Below, piece by piece: positions 26,101 to 34,146 of a DNA stretch of 64,000 bases (positions are counted from its first letter, which is position 1; every line of letters starts with the position of its first letter). The DNA is taken from positions 372,001 to 436,000 of the forward strand of contig JAYJMM010000082.1 of NCBI GenBank assembly GCA_037349105.1, given 5' to 3'. Source of the DNA: Limnomonas spitsbergensis (lineage: Eukaryota > Chlorophyta > Chlorophyceae > Chlamydomonadales). The position numbers and the translations under genes are program-made. Under the pieces are notes generated by a model. It was not told the origin of the DNA. It was given only the letters and a program-made list of their open reading frames with translations, and did no database searches.

Positions 26101-27116
26101 CCTGTCCTGGTGCTATCCCTCCTGCCCTGTTGCACCTAGCCCTTCTGCCCTGGTGCACCTAGCCCTTCTGCCTTGGTGCACCTAGCCCCTCTGCCCTGAT
26201 GCACCTAGCCCTTCTACCCTGGTGCACCTAGCCCTTCTGCCCTGGTGCACCTAGCCCTTCTACCCTGGTGTACCTAGCTCTTCTGCCCTGGTGCAACTAG
26301 CCCCTCTGCCCTGGTGCACCTAGCCCTTCTGCCCTGGTGCACCTAGCCCTTCCGCCCTGGTGCACCTAGCCCTTCTGCCCTGATGCACCTAGCCCTTCTG
26401 CCCTGGTGCACCTAGCCCTTCTGCCCTGATGCACCTAGCCCTTCTGCCCTGGTGCACCTAGCCCTTCTGCCCTGGTGCACCTAGCCCTTCTACCCTGGTG
26501 CACCTAGCCCCTCTGCCCTGGTGCACCTAGCCCTTCTACCCTGGTGCACCTAGCCCTTCTGCCCTGGTGCACCTAGCCCTTCTGCCCTGGTGCACCTAGC
26601 CCTTCTGCCCTGGTGCACCTAGCCCTTCTGCCCTGGTGCACCTAGCCCTTCTGCCCTGGTGCACCTAGCCCTTCTGCCCTGGTGCACCTAGCCCTTCTAC
26701 CCTGGTGCACCTAGCCCTTCTGCCCTGGTGCACCTAGCCCTTCTACTCTGGTGCACCTAGCCCTTCTGCCCTGGTGCACCCAGCCCTTCTGCCCTGGTGC
26801 ACCTAGCCCTTCTGCCCTGGTGCACCTAGCCCTTCTACCCTGGTGCACCTAGCCCTTCTGCCCTGGTGCACCTAGCCCTTCTGCCCTGGTGCACCTAGCC
26901 CTTCTGCCCTGGTGCACCTAGCCCTTCTGCCCTGGTGCACCTAGCCCTTCTGCCCTGGTGCACCTAGCCCTTCTACCCTGGTGCACCTAGCCCTTCTGCC
27001 CTGGTGCACCTAGCCCTTCTGCCCTGGTGCACCTAGCCCCTCTGCCCTGGTGCACCTAGCCCCTCTGCCCTGGTGCACCTAGCCCTTCTGCCCTGGTGCA
27101 CCTAGCCCTTCTGCCC

Positions 27117-27227
27117 ATACCAGCAACAATACTCCGGTAAAGATTCGGTCCCAACCGAACCAGTGGCGGCCGACCAAATTCAAATTCAATTTCAAATAAA
27201 AAATAAAAAATCATCATGCATACTCAC
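27117..27227 (-). other. Start of SDR copy 1 intron 6, junction with minisatellite
   Basis: This short non-repetitive segment, AT-rich near the exon, lies between the exon 6 donor and the 23-bp array. It contains no acceptor-plus-exon sequence resembling exon 7 of copy 2. Confidence 0.6.
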
Positions 27228-27306
27228 ACTCCTGGACAGATTGCGTTGCACGTGATGTTCTTTTGTGCCATCTCCAACGCCAACGTTTTGGTGAAACCGA
27301 TGATTC
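27228..27306 (-). CDS. SDR copy 1, exon 6 (last visible)
   Basis: This 79-nt exon encodes [17 protein letters not shown] and ends at ICPGV in phase 2 before GTGAGT. It differs from copy 2 at 19 of 79 positions. No exon 7 homologue follows before the minisatellite begins at 27116. Confidence 0.82.
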
Positions 27307-30300
27307 CTGTAGGTATCAGGGGGGGTTTAGGATACAGGGTTCAGTATGAAGGGGCTAGGGTGTAGGTTTGAGCTTAAGAATTACGGATTTAGGGTTTTTG
27401 GCAGATTGCATAAGGGTGGGGGGGCGGAGAGGGCCTGGGTTCAGGGTATAGGGTAAGGTTAAAGGGCAGACAAGACCTGGGGGTGGGCAGGGAGGACTAG
27501 GGTTCAGAGTAAAGGGTTCATGGTCAATGGTTTATGGTCAATGGTTCGTGGTCAATGGTTCATGGTCATGGTTCATGGTCAATGGTTTATGGTCAAGAAT
27601 TTAGGGTCAAAGGTTTCGGGAGGACTGGATCGAGGTATGGACACGGAGCAAAGGGGACAAGTAGCATGATAAAGGGTCATGTGTGTGACACAGTGTGAAA
27701 GTGTGTGAAACCAGCAATGACTGGACCTCTCCAGTTACGGCTCCTGAGTGCCTGGGACAGACCAAGATTTCAGGCCTCACCGTGCTTGTCCGCATTGAAC
27801 GCTGTGTTCAAGGCCCAGGGCATAGCAGGACAGAGCCAGCTTTATCTCGCAAGCTGGCTCAAAACTCACCATGCTTGGCCGCGTTGTACGCAGACTTGTA
27901 GGGAGATGCCACCAGCGCGTGCATGGATCCCGTGTTGATGATGCGCCCCCAGCCACCCTCCAGCATGTAGGGAAGCGCGGCCTTGCTGGTGTGGAACGCG
28001 GAGCTCAGGCATACGGCAATCACATCATCCCACTTGTCCTCTAAAATGCAACGGTAAGAGGGGAAAGGGAAATAAATTGGAGCGGGGATTTAGTGAATCG
28101 CATCATCCCACGCGTCCTCTATGGGTCTGAGAGCGAAGGTGGGGGGGAGCGGGGAATTAATGGGAGTGGGGAGCGGGGATTCATTCCACAAGGCTTTTTT
28201 GTCACGCAACAACGCAAAACACAGCATACAATAAATGACCAAGGGGTCACCGGTCTCAGGTCACATGTCACTGGGCATGGGTCACGGATCACATGTTACA
28301 AGTCACGGGTCACATGTCACAGGTCACTGGCTACTGGGCACAGGTCATAGGGCACAGGTCACGGGTCACATGTTACAAGTCACGGGCCACAGGGCACAGG
28401 TCGCGGTCACAGGTCACGTGTTACACGTTATAAGTCACGGGCCACTGGCATGGGTCACAGGTCACTGGGCACAGGTCACAGGTCATGGGTCACAGGTAAT
28501 GGGTCACAGGTCACAGGTAATGGATCACAGGTCACGGGCCACTGGGCACAGGTCACAGATCACGGATCACGGATCACATGTCACAGGTCACGGATCACGG
28601 ACCACAGGTCACAGGTCACGGATCACCGGTCACAGGTCACGGATCACAGGTCACGGATCACAGGTCACGGATCACAGGTCACGGATCACAGGGCTTAATG
28701 ATCTACGTGACTAGGGCTTACCTGGGAAGTCCACGACAGGGCTGACGAACTGGATGCCAGCGTTGTTAACTGCATGGAGGGGGGGGAAAGAGAGGGGTGG
28801 GGGCAGGCATGCCCAAGAGGGGGTGGAGAAGATACGGGGCAAGACAGATAGGGGCAAAGGGGGGTGATGGTGCCGGGCCATATGGATGACAGACTGACGG
28901 TGCCCCCCTATCCCTCCTCTCCACCACATGCTTCTCGCCCAGGCTATCCGTGAGGATCCACTGCAATGTAGATGTGTCCACTCTTGGATCCGCTCACTGA
29001 GTCTGCCCAGCTTGCCCCCACGACCCCCCCCCCCCCCATCCCTCCGATCCCTCCAACCCTCATATGCTTGTCTCCTAGGACATTCATTTGGATCAGTGCT
29101 GTTCAGCTTTGCGCCGCAATTCAGAAATTGACAAAGTAATTATGGTCACCTCCAGTTTAAAGTAGCTGAATTTGCCTTAAAATTATACTAGATGAAACTC
29201 AGCTACGTATTTTAACCACCGTGATGACTGTAATCGGCACAGCACTGACCCTCCCATGCTTCTCACCTAAGATATCCATATGGATCCACTGCAATATAGT
29301 TTGCTCACTCTTGGATCCGCTCACTAAGTCTGACCAGCATGCCCCCACGACCCCCCACATGCCCCCTCCCCCCTCCCCCCTCCCCCCCCACGAGGCCACG
29401 ACTCCCCCCCATTCCCCCGATCCCTCCCCCATCCCCCGTACCCCCCCACGACCCCCCCATCCCCTCTACCCCCTTACGACCTCCCCCATCCCCCCGATCC
29501 CTCCCCCCTTCCCCCTATCCCCCCACGACCCCCCCCTCCCCCCAATCCCACTACCATCCCCACGACCCCCCGCGACCCCCCCCCATCCCCCCGATCCCTC
29601 CCACCCCCACATGCTTCTCACCTACGACGTCCATTTGGATCAGTGCTGTTCAGATTTGCACCTCAATTTAGAAATTGATGTAGTAATTACTATCCCTTGC
29701 TGATTAAAGTAGCTAAATTCGCCTTGTAATTACAGCAAGTGAAACTCAGCTACGTAATTCAACCACCGTAAGGACCGTAATCGGCACAGCACTGACCCCC
29801 CCATGCTTCTCACCTAGGACAGCCATGAGGACACACGTTAATATACTTTGCTCTCTCTTGGATCTGCTCACTAAGTCTGCCTACCCTGCTCCCATCACAC
29901 CCTAATTCCTCCTCCCCCCCCATGCTTCTCACCTAAGATATCCATATGGATCCACTGCAATATACTTTGCTGACTCTTGGATCTGCTCAATAAGTCTGTC
30001 CATCCTCCCCCCCCATCATACCCCTATCCCTCCTCCCCCCCATGCCCCCCATCCCGTCTGTCCATCCTCCCCCCCATCATACCCCTATCCCTCCTCCCCC
30101 CCATGCCCCCCATCCCGTCTGTCCATCCTCCCCCCCCATCATACCCCTATCCCTCCTCCCCCCCATGCCCCCCATCCCGTCTGTCCATCCTCCCCCCCAT
30201 CATACCCCTATCCCTCCTCCCCCCCATGCCCCCCATCCAGTCTGTCCATCCTCCCCCCCCATCATACCCCTATCCTTCCTCCCCCCCATGCCCCCCATCC

Positions 30301-31571
30301 CGTCTGTCCATCCCCCATGCCCCCCATCATAACCCTATCCCTCCTCCCCCCCCATGCCCCCCATCCAGTCTGTCCATCCTCCCCCCCCATCATACCCCTA
30401 TCCCTCCTCCCCCCCCATGCCCCCCATCCAGTCTGTTTATCCTCCCCCCCCATCATACCCCAATCCTTCCTCGGTTCCTCCCCCCCATGCCCCCCATCCA
30501 GTCTGTCCATCCTCCCCCCCCATCATACCCCTATCCTTCTCCTCCTTAACCCTTAACCCTGAACCCTAAACCTTTAAAAGAGTGTTCCGCAAGATTTGAA
30601 ATAGAAGCCGTAAACGGAGATGAGCCTGTCTTACGTCTGGAACTGATTCCACAATGCAGCAAGGATATGGGGCCGTGTCGGGCTGGCCAGTCGAGGAAGA
30701 TAGATAGGTCCCCTACGTCCGTGCGTATGATATGCCGTCAGGACGTTGTGCGCGGTCGCGGTCGATCCTTACTGAGCGCACACGCGTCTACCTCAATCAG
30801 CCCTAGCTGGATAGTGGATACCGGTAGCTGGTCAGAAGCTGCTTGGTGAGGCTGACATCTCCCCTTCTTAGGGACCAGAAGCGCCATCAGTGTTGTGCAA
30901 TTGCGCTGTAATTCAGAAACCTTGTAAGGAATTACAGTTCCTTCCTGGTAAATGTAGCTGAATTTGCCTTAATATTACGGTGACTGTAACTCAATTCAGC
31001 CACCGTAAGGACCATAATCCGCACAGCAATGAGTGAGCGCAATACAACACAACTTGCTCACGGCCAGTGTTTCTTTTCCGGCCACAAGTTCGACTTCAGC
31101 AGGCCGCCCAGCGGCCGACAAAAGCCCAGTTAGGACTTAACCTGGACTGGCCAGCAACTGGTGACCAAAGCAGCACGGCTGGCCACGAATGGGGCCTCCG
31201 GTCAGCAGCCGGAGTGTGGATGACATGAAGCTGAGTCACAAATAAAGAAACACAGCTCGCAGGAGACCCCTCTCACCCGTCAGACCCACATTTACCCATA
31301 TCACATTAGCCTCCCATTTCAATCCACTGCGATCCAGTATTATCCGCTTGGGTCTTAATACTTATTTCCATTGATATCCAGTTGGATATATTCGAATCTG
31401 TTTAGATCCCTGTGAGATCCACTCTTGGATCCACTCACCCAAGATGTCCAGCTTGCTCCCGAAGGTGTCGGCCGTGCTCTTGACCATGGCCCGGATCTCC
31501 GCCGGCTTCTTAAGATCAGCTGGGGAGAAAATCACCTGAGGGTTGAGGGTTGAGAGTTCAGTGTTGAAGGT

Positions 31572-31624
<53 letters not shown>

Positions 31625-31684
31625 GGTTCTTAAGATCGGCTGGGGAGAAGATCACCTGAGGGTTGGGGGTTGAGAGTTCAGTGT

Positions 31685-31723
<39 letters not shown>

Positions 31724-31861
31724 GGTTCTTAAGATCGGCTGGGGAGAGAATCACCTGAGGGTTGGGGGTTGAGAGTTCAGGGTTGTAGGTTGAGGGTTGA
31801 GGGTTCTTAAGATCAGCTGGGGAGAAGATCACCTGAGGGTTGGGGGTTGAGAGTTCAGTGT

Positions 31862-31928
<67 letters not shown>

Positions 31929-34146
31929 GGTTCTTAAGATCAGCTGGGGAGAAGATCACCTGAGGGTTGAGGGTTGAGAGTTCAGTGTTGAGGGTTGAGG
32001 GTTCAGGGCTGAGGGTTCAGGGTTCAGGGTTGAGGGTTGAGGGTTGAGGGTTGAGGGTTCTTAAGATCGGCTGGGGAGAGAATCACCTGAGGGTTGGGGG
32101 TTGAGAGTTCAGGGTTGAAGGTTGAGGGTTGAGGGTTTTTGAGGAAAATATCGCTCAGGGTTTGGGGCTGAGCGTTAAAGGATGAAGATCACCAAAGGGT
32201 TGATAAATGTGGAGAGAAGATCATGTAGGTTCAGGGTTCAGGGTTCAGGGTTCAAGGTTCAAGGTTCAGGGTTCAGGGTTCAGGGTTCAGGGTACAGGGT
32301 TCAGGGTTCAGGGTTCAGGGTTCAGGGTTCAGGGTTCAGGGTTCAGGGTTCAGGAAAAAGATCACCAAGGGTGTAATTTTTTCAATTTTAGGTGGCAATC
32401 ACAAGATGGGGTGTAGAACTTAGGTCTACAGGGTACAGATCACGTAAGGTGTAAGGTGTAGGGTGTAGGACAGTAGGGTCAAAAACCGGAAATGGTTTAG
32501 GGGTTCGGCTCTTGGATTTAGGGTTCAGCATGTACTACTTCATAGATGTACACCATTGTACATCGGCACTGCTTCAGACGCAGTACAATCCTGCTAAGGC
32601 ACACTATCCTGCATACCTGTGAAGTCACACTATCCTGTGAAGTCACACTATCATGGGCACGTGTGAAGTCACACTATCCTGAGAAGTCACACTGTCCTGG
32701 ACACCTGTGCCAAATGCAATAGTCCTGTGCATGTCATGGATCTTGGCTGGATCTCCCAGTCATTGTGCGTCACTGGACAACAGCGTACAGATCATGTACC
32801 GCCACACTCACCTTAACGCCTGTGTTTGATGCGATTTTCTCGTGCAGATCCCGTATCTTGGCCGGATCTCCCAGTCCATGCATGGCCACACTGCATCCAG
32901 CTCCAGCCAGGGCGCGCAACATCTGGCAGGGCAGCAGCAGTGTTGCGTTAAGCATTCTTCAGCTACAATTCAGCTACCTCCCGGATCTTGACAGGATCTC
33001 CCTATCTATCTTTGGCCACAAGGCAACCAGCTCCAGCCAGGCCGTGCAACATCTGACAAGGAAGCAGGCGCCAGTCTTCTTCTTGTTGATATACTTTTTT
33101 ATGTTTCTTGTTGTGAGCATGCTTCAGCTGCCATTCAGCTACGGTGCGGCCTGCAGCCGCTGGGGGAGGGTACAGCAAGCCCCTGCTACTCACGCCACTA
33201 GCCGTAAGGTTTAGGGTTTATGGTTAAGGGTTTGGGGTTAAGGTTTGGGGTCAAGGTTTTAGGGTTAAGGTTTGAGGTTTAGGGTTTAAGGTTAAGGTTT
33301 AAGGGTTTAGGGTAAAAGGTAAATGTGTCGTCCTGATCCGTCCACTGTTGGCCCACCGAAAAGCTGGTATAGCGAACATTAAACAAAGCAACGATCAAAG
33401 GGTGCATGGTTGGCCAGCGACGAAATACTTGCATTTGACAGGCAAGCAGCAGTGCAGTAATTGCTTACGCTACTCAACCACATGTCAGCCACAAGTCAGC
33501 CACAAGTCAGCTACGTTCCGGCATACCGTCACATGCATCCTAAAGACTAGCCACACATCCCCCCGTTGATCAGGCCGAAGGCTTGGTCCTCAAATGACAT
33601 GGTTTGGTCCCAGTACGACCGGCAGGGGGGGAGTCCTGGAAAAAAGCTGTCCCGGTGGCTTACACTCGGTAGGAGGGGTGGGGCAGCCTCCAATGCCATG
33701 AGGTTGAGTCATATGATGATCTCCTAGGGATCTCCTAGGGGGTAGACTCAGCATAATCCTGGGACCCTACACATGCATTTCGGAGCCTCCCGAGAGGTCC
33801 CTCCGTCGTGTCCTTTCCTCTTAGACTTGTACGCGTGAGGCTGGCTGTCCAGCCCTGAAAATACTGGCGCCCAAACGCAAAAAGAACCCGGATGCGAATT
33901 CGTATCCTTGACTCCTCCATGTGGGCGTCCTACATCCTCCTAAAGTGTAGTAAAGACTACTTGATGTGAGTGGTCGCACGTTGTCTGCGGACAGAGGTCG
34001 CCTGCACCATGGGTGCATCTTGGCTCCCCGGATATGTCGGAAATTCGGAAATTTCAAATCGAGGCAGGTCGGTAGACATCACCTCGCACCTCGAGGCCGA
34101 TGCCCGACGTGGAGCCTGTCACCAGCGCAACCTTGCCCGCTAGCAT
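27228..34146 (-). CDS. D-3-hydroxybutyrate dehydrogenase-like SDR, copy 1 (5' six exons)
   Basis: Short-chain dehydrogenase/reductase resembling NAD-dependent D-3-hydroxybutyrate dehydrogenase, which interconverts 3-hydroxybutyrate and acetoacetate. Minus-strand exons are 34090-34146, 32812-32922, 31439-31535, 28722-28769, 27870-28040 and 27228-27306. Their lengths (57, 111, 97, 48, 171, 79 nt) equal those of the first six exons of copy 2, and all junctions are GT-AG in matching phase. The exons encode the TGSTSGIG cofactor loop, NNAG, the catalytic Ser (GSMHA) and the YxxxK pair. Exons 7-9 (about 74 residues) are absent: the sequence after the exon 6 donor runs into the 27-kb minisatellite. 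The gene may continue left of the window or be a truncated pseudogene. Residue 188, Trp in the bacterial enzyme, would be Val. No targeting peptide is visible, so a cytosolic enzyme is likely. Expression is unknown. Confidence 0.82.
27307..27869 (-). repeat. Copy 1 intron 5: telomere-like filler and exon 5 3'-edge copy
   Basis: Degenerate GGGTTTAGG and GGTTCAGGG-like heptamers lie at 27330-27500, and a short repeat of the type GGTTCATGGTCAAT at 27515-27600. On the minus strand near 27777-27812, a decayed copy of the last ~25 nt of exon 5 (ending AAGCACG) is followed by a GTGAG donor, downstream of the real exon. Confidence 0.75.
27870..28040 (-). CDS. SDR copy 1, exon 5 (catalytic exon)
   Basis: This 171-nt exon encodes the catalytic Ser in GSMHA and the YNAAK pair. 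It has five differences from copy 2, all synonymous. The Asn normally found in the INLS motif is Cys here (AVCLSS), as in copy 2. Confidence 0.9.
28094..28125 (-). repeat. Exon 5 5'-edge copy upstream of exon 5 (copy 1)
   Basis: On the minus strand this reads AG followed by AGGACGCGTGGGATGATG, a truncated copy of the beginning of exon 5 with its splice acceptor. It lies about 55 bp upstream of the true exon. The same arrangement occurs in copy 2 at 49202. Confidence 0.8.
28244..28692. repeat. GGTCAC short tandem repeat in copy 1 intron 4
   Basis: Degenerate repeats based on CACAGGTCACGGGTCACA fill most of the 681-bp intron between exons 4 and 5. Because the unit lacks stop codons it creates spurious Gly/His/Arg-rich open frames on the plus strand. 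Confidence 0.9.
28722..28769 (-). CDS. SDR copy 1, exon 4
   Basis: This 48-nt exon encodes the NNAG motif and [12 protein letters not shown]. The Gln corresponds to Gln94 of the Pseudomonas fragi enzyme, a substrate carboxylate ligand. The donor is GTAAGC. It has five differences from copy 2, all synonymous. Confidence 0.87.
29094..29247 (+). mobile_element. MITE-like element, family M, copy 1
   Basis: This 154-bp element begins CAGTGCTGT and ends ACAGCACTG, so it has terminal inverted repeats. Its interior carries GTAGCTGAATTTGCCTTAAA and an ACTCAGCTACG stretch, which are mutually complementary around AGCTGA. It has no coding capacity. No clear target-site duplication is visible. Confidence 0.8.
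29641..29794 (+). mobile_element. MITE-like element, family M, copy 2
   Basis: This 154-bp copy has the same flanks as copy 1 (ATTTGGAT on the left, ACCCCCC or similar on the right, then ATGCTTCTCACC). It therefore arose by tandem duplication of a ~545-bp intron segment, not by separate insertion. Confidence 0.8.
30888..31031 (+). mobile_element. MITE-like element, family M, copy 3
   Basis: This is a diverged member with termini CAGTGTTGT and CACAGCAATG. The core GTAGCTGAATTTGCCTTAAT is conserved. It lies in intron 3 of SDR copy 1, close to another small element at 31069. Confidence 0.7.
31069..31251 (+). mobile_element. Short TIR element, family G, copy 1
   Basis: This ~183-bp non-coding element starts GTTTCTTTTCCGGCC and ends AAATAAAGAAAC, giving a terminal inverted repeat of about 8 bp. 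Its interior is GC-rich with AGCAGGCCGCCC and GGCCTCCGG. A homologue lies at 45625-45809 in a different intron of SDR copy 2, which indicates independent insertion. Confidence 0.65.
31439..31535 (-). CDS. SDR copy 1, exon 3
   Basis: This 97-nt exon encodes [15 protein letters not shown] and onward to the strand ending DIL. It is identical to exon 3 of copy 2 over all 97 nt, and the first ~90 nt of the following intron are also nearly identical. The acceptor is CCTCAG and the donor GTGAGT. Confidence 0.88.
31536..32210 (-). repeat. Exon 3 5'-edge decoy array, copy 1 intron 2
   Basis: In gene orientation, at least five copies of the start of exon 3 (AGGTGATCTTCTCCCC, then AGCTGATCTTAAGAAC) are separated by CCCTCAA/CCCTGAA heptamers. 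They occur near 31655, 31752, 31832, 31952 and 32092, with further eroded copies up to about 32440. Each retains the CAG/GTGAT junction of the true acceptor, but each is cut off after about 35 nt and runs back into heptamers. Confidence 0.88.
32224..32357. repeat. GGTTCAG heptamer array
   Basis: About 18 near-perfect heptamers of GGTTCAG type lie in intron 2 of SDR copy 1. The sequence resembles degenerate telomeric repeat but is interstitial. Confidence 0.9.
32600..32811 (-). repeat. Copy 1 intron 2: GAAGTCACACTATCCTG repeats and exon 2 3'-edge copy
   Basis: Four imperfect copies of GTGAAGTCACACTATCCTG lie at 32618-32700. At about 32730-32765 the minus strand carries a decayed copy of the end of exon 2 (CTGGGAGATCCAGCCAAGAT). 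Copy 2 has the equivalent fragment at 42681. Confidence 0.7.
32812..32922 (-). CDS. SDR copy 1, exon 2
   Basis: This 37-codon exon ([16 protein letters not shown] at its start) has acceptor CCAG and donor GTGAGT. It is nearly identical to exon 2 of copy 2 in its first 65 nt and diverges in the last 45 nt. Confidence 0.87.
32960..33060 (-). repeat. Decayed exon 2 duplicate upstream of exon 2 (copy 1)
   Basis: On the minus strand CAGATGTTGCACGGCCTGGC begins a degenerate copy of exon 2. It ends GATCCGGGAGGTAGCTGAAT with in-frame damage. SDR copy 2 has the same kind of decayed exon 2 in the same place (42384-42476), so the duplication either predates the paralogues or was shared by conversion. 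Confidence 0.8.
33061..34089 (-). other. Remainder of copy 1 intron 1
   Basis: Degenerate TTTAGGG-type heptamers occupy 33205-33330. The rest (33330-34089) is non-repetitive; I see no conserved open frame or RNA gene in it. Confidence 0.7.
34090..34146 (-). CDS. SDR copy 1, exon 1
   Basis: The start codon is at 34146. The exon encodes the first beta strand and the Rossmann glycine motif TGSTSGIG, and ends in phase 0 before donor GTGCGA. It differs from exon 1 of copy 2 at 16 of 57 positions by hand alignment. Confidence 0.85.

Larger units (their letters stand above)
1..27116. repeat. 27-kb minisatellite array, 23-bp unit
   Basis: About 1,180 head-to-tail units of 23 bp fill this stretch without a break. 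The unit reads CACCTAGCCCTTCTG followed by CCCTGGTG. Most units differ by one or two substitutions, with recurrent variants CCTCTG, TTTCCG, CTACTG, CTTGGC, CGTAGC and CCCAGC. A recurring shortened unit of 20 bp (GGTGCTATCCCTCC, for example near 595, 4685, 9995 and 26110) marks the larger periods. The array runs off the left edge, so its true length is unknown. Its right end abuts intron 6 of the minus-strand dehydrogenase. The 68-residue frames inside it are artefacts of 69 bp being 23 codons. Confidence 0.98.
28770..30545 (-). repeat. Exon 3 3'-edge copies and 60-bp array in copy 1 intron 3
   Basis: Several diverged copies of the last part of exon 3 with its donor (plus-strand form CACTCTTGGATCCGCTCAC, then AGCTTGCCCCCACG) lie near 28976, 29311, 29860 and 29968. 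The last grades into about nine ~60-bp tandem units (29996-30545), each containing TCTGTCCATCCTCCCC. The C-rich runs give long proline-rich spurious frames. All of this lies downstream of exon 3 in gene orientation. Confidence 0.75.

Noticed and set aside
1..27116. CRISPR-like regular repeats
   Set aside because: The units are contiguous with no unique spacers, and the context is eukaryotic.
1..27116. Origin of the 23-bp unit from a dehydrogenase exon edge
   Set aside because: There is a loose resemblance to CTGCCCTCAAGCATG in copy 2 intron 6 and to GCCCTGGTGCTGTTGCA after exon 8, but on the wrong strand for copy 1 and too short to be convincing.
28235..28714. 159-codon Gly/His-rich frame
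   Set aside because: It is a product of the GGTCAC short repeat in intron 4 of SDR copy 1.
29977..30549. 190-codon proline-rich frame
   Set aside because: It arises from C-rich 60-bp repeats inside an intron on the opposite strand of a supported gene.
33205..33330. Chromosome end (telomere)
   Set aside because: TTTAGGG-like units are short, degenerate and interstitial, with genes on both sides.
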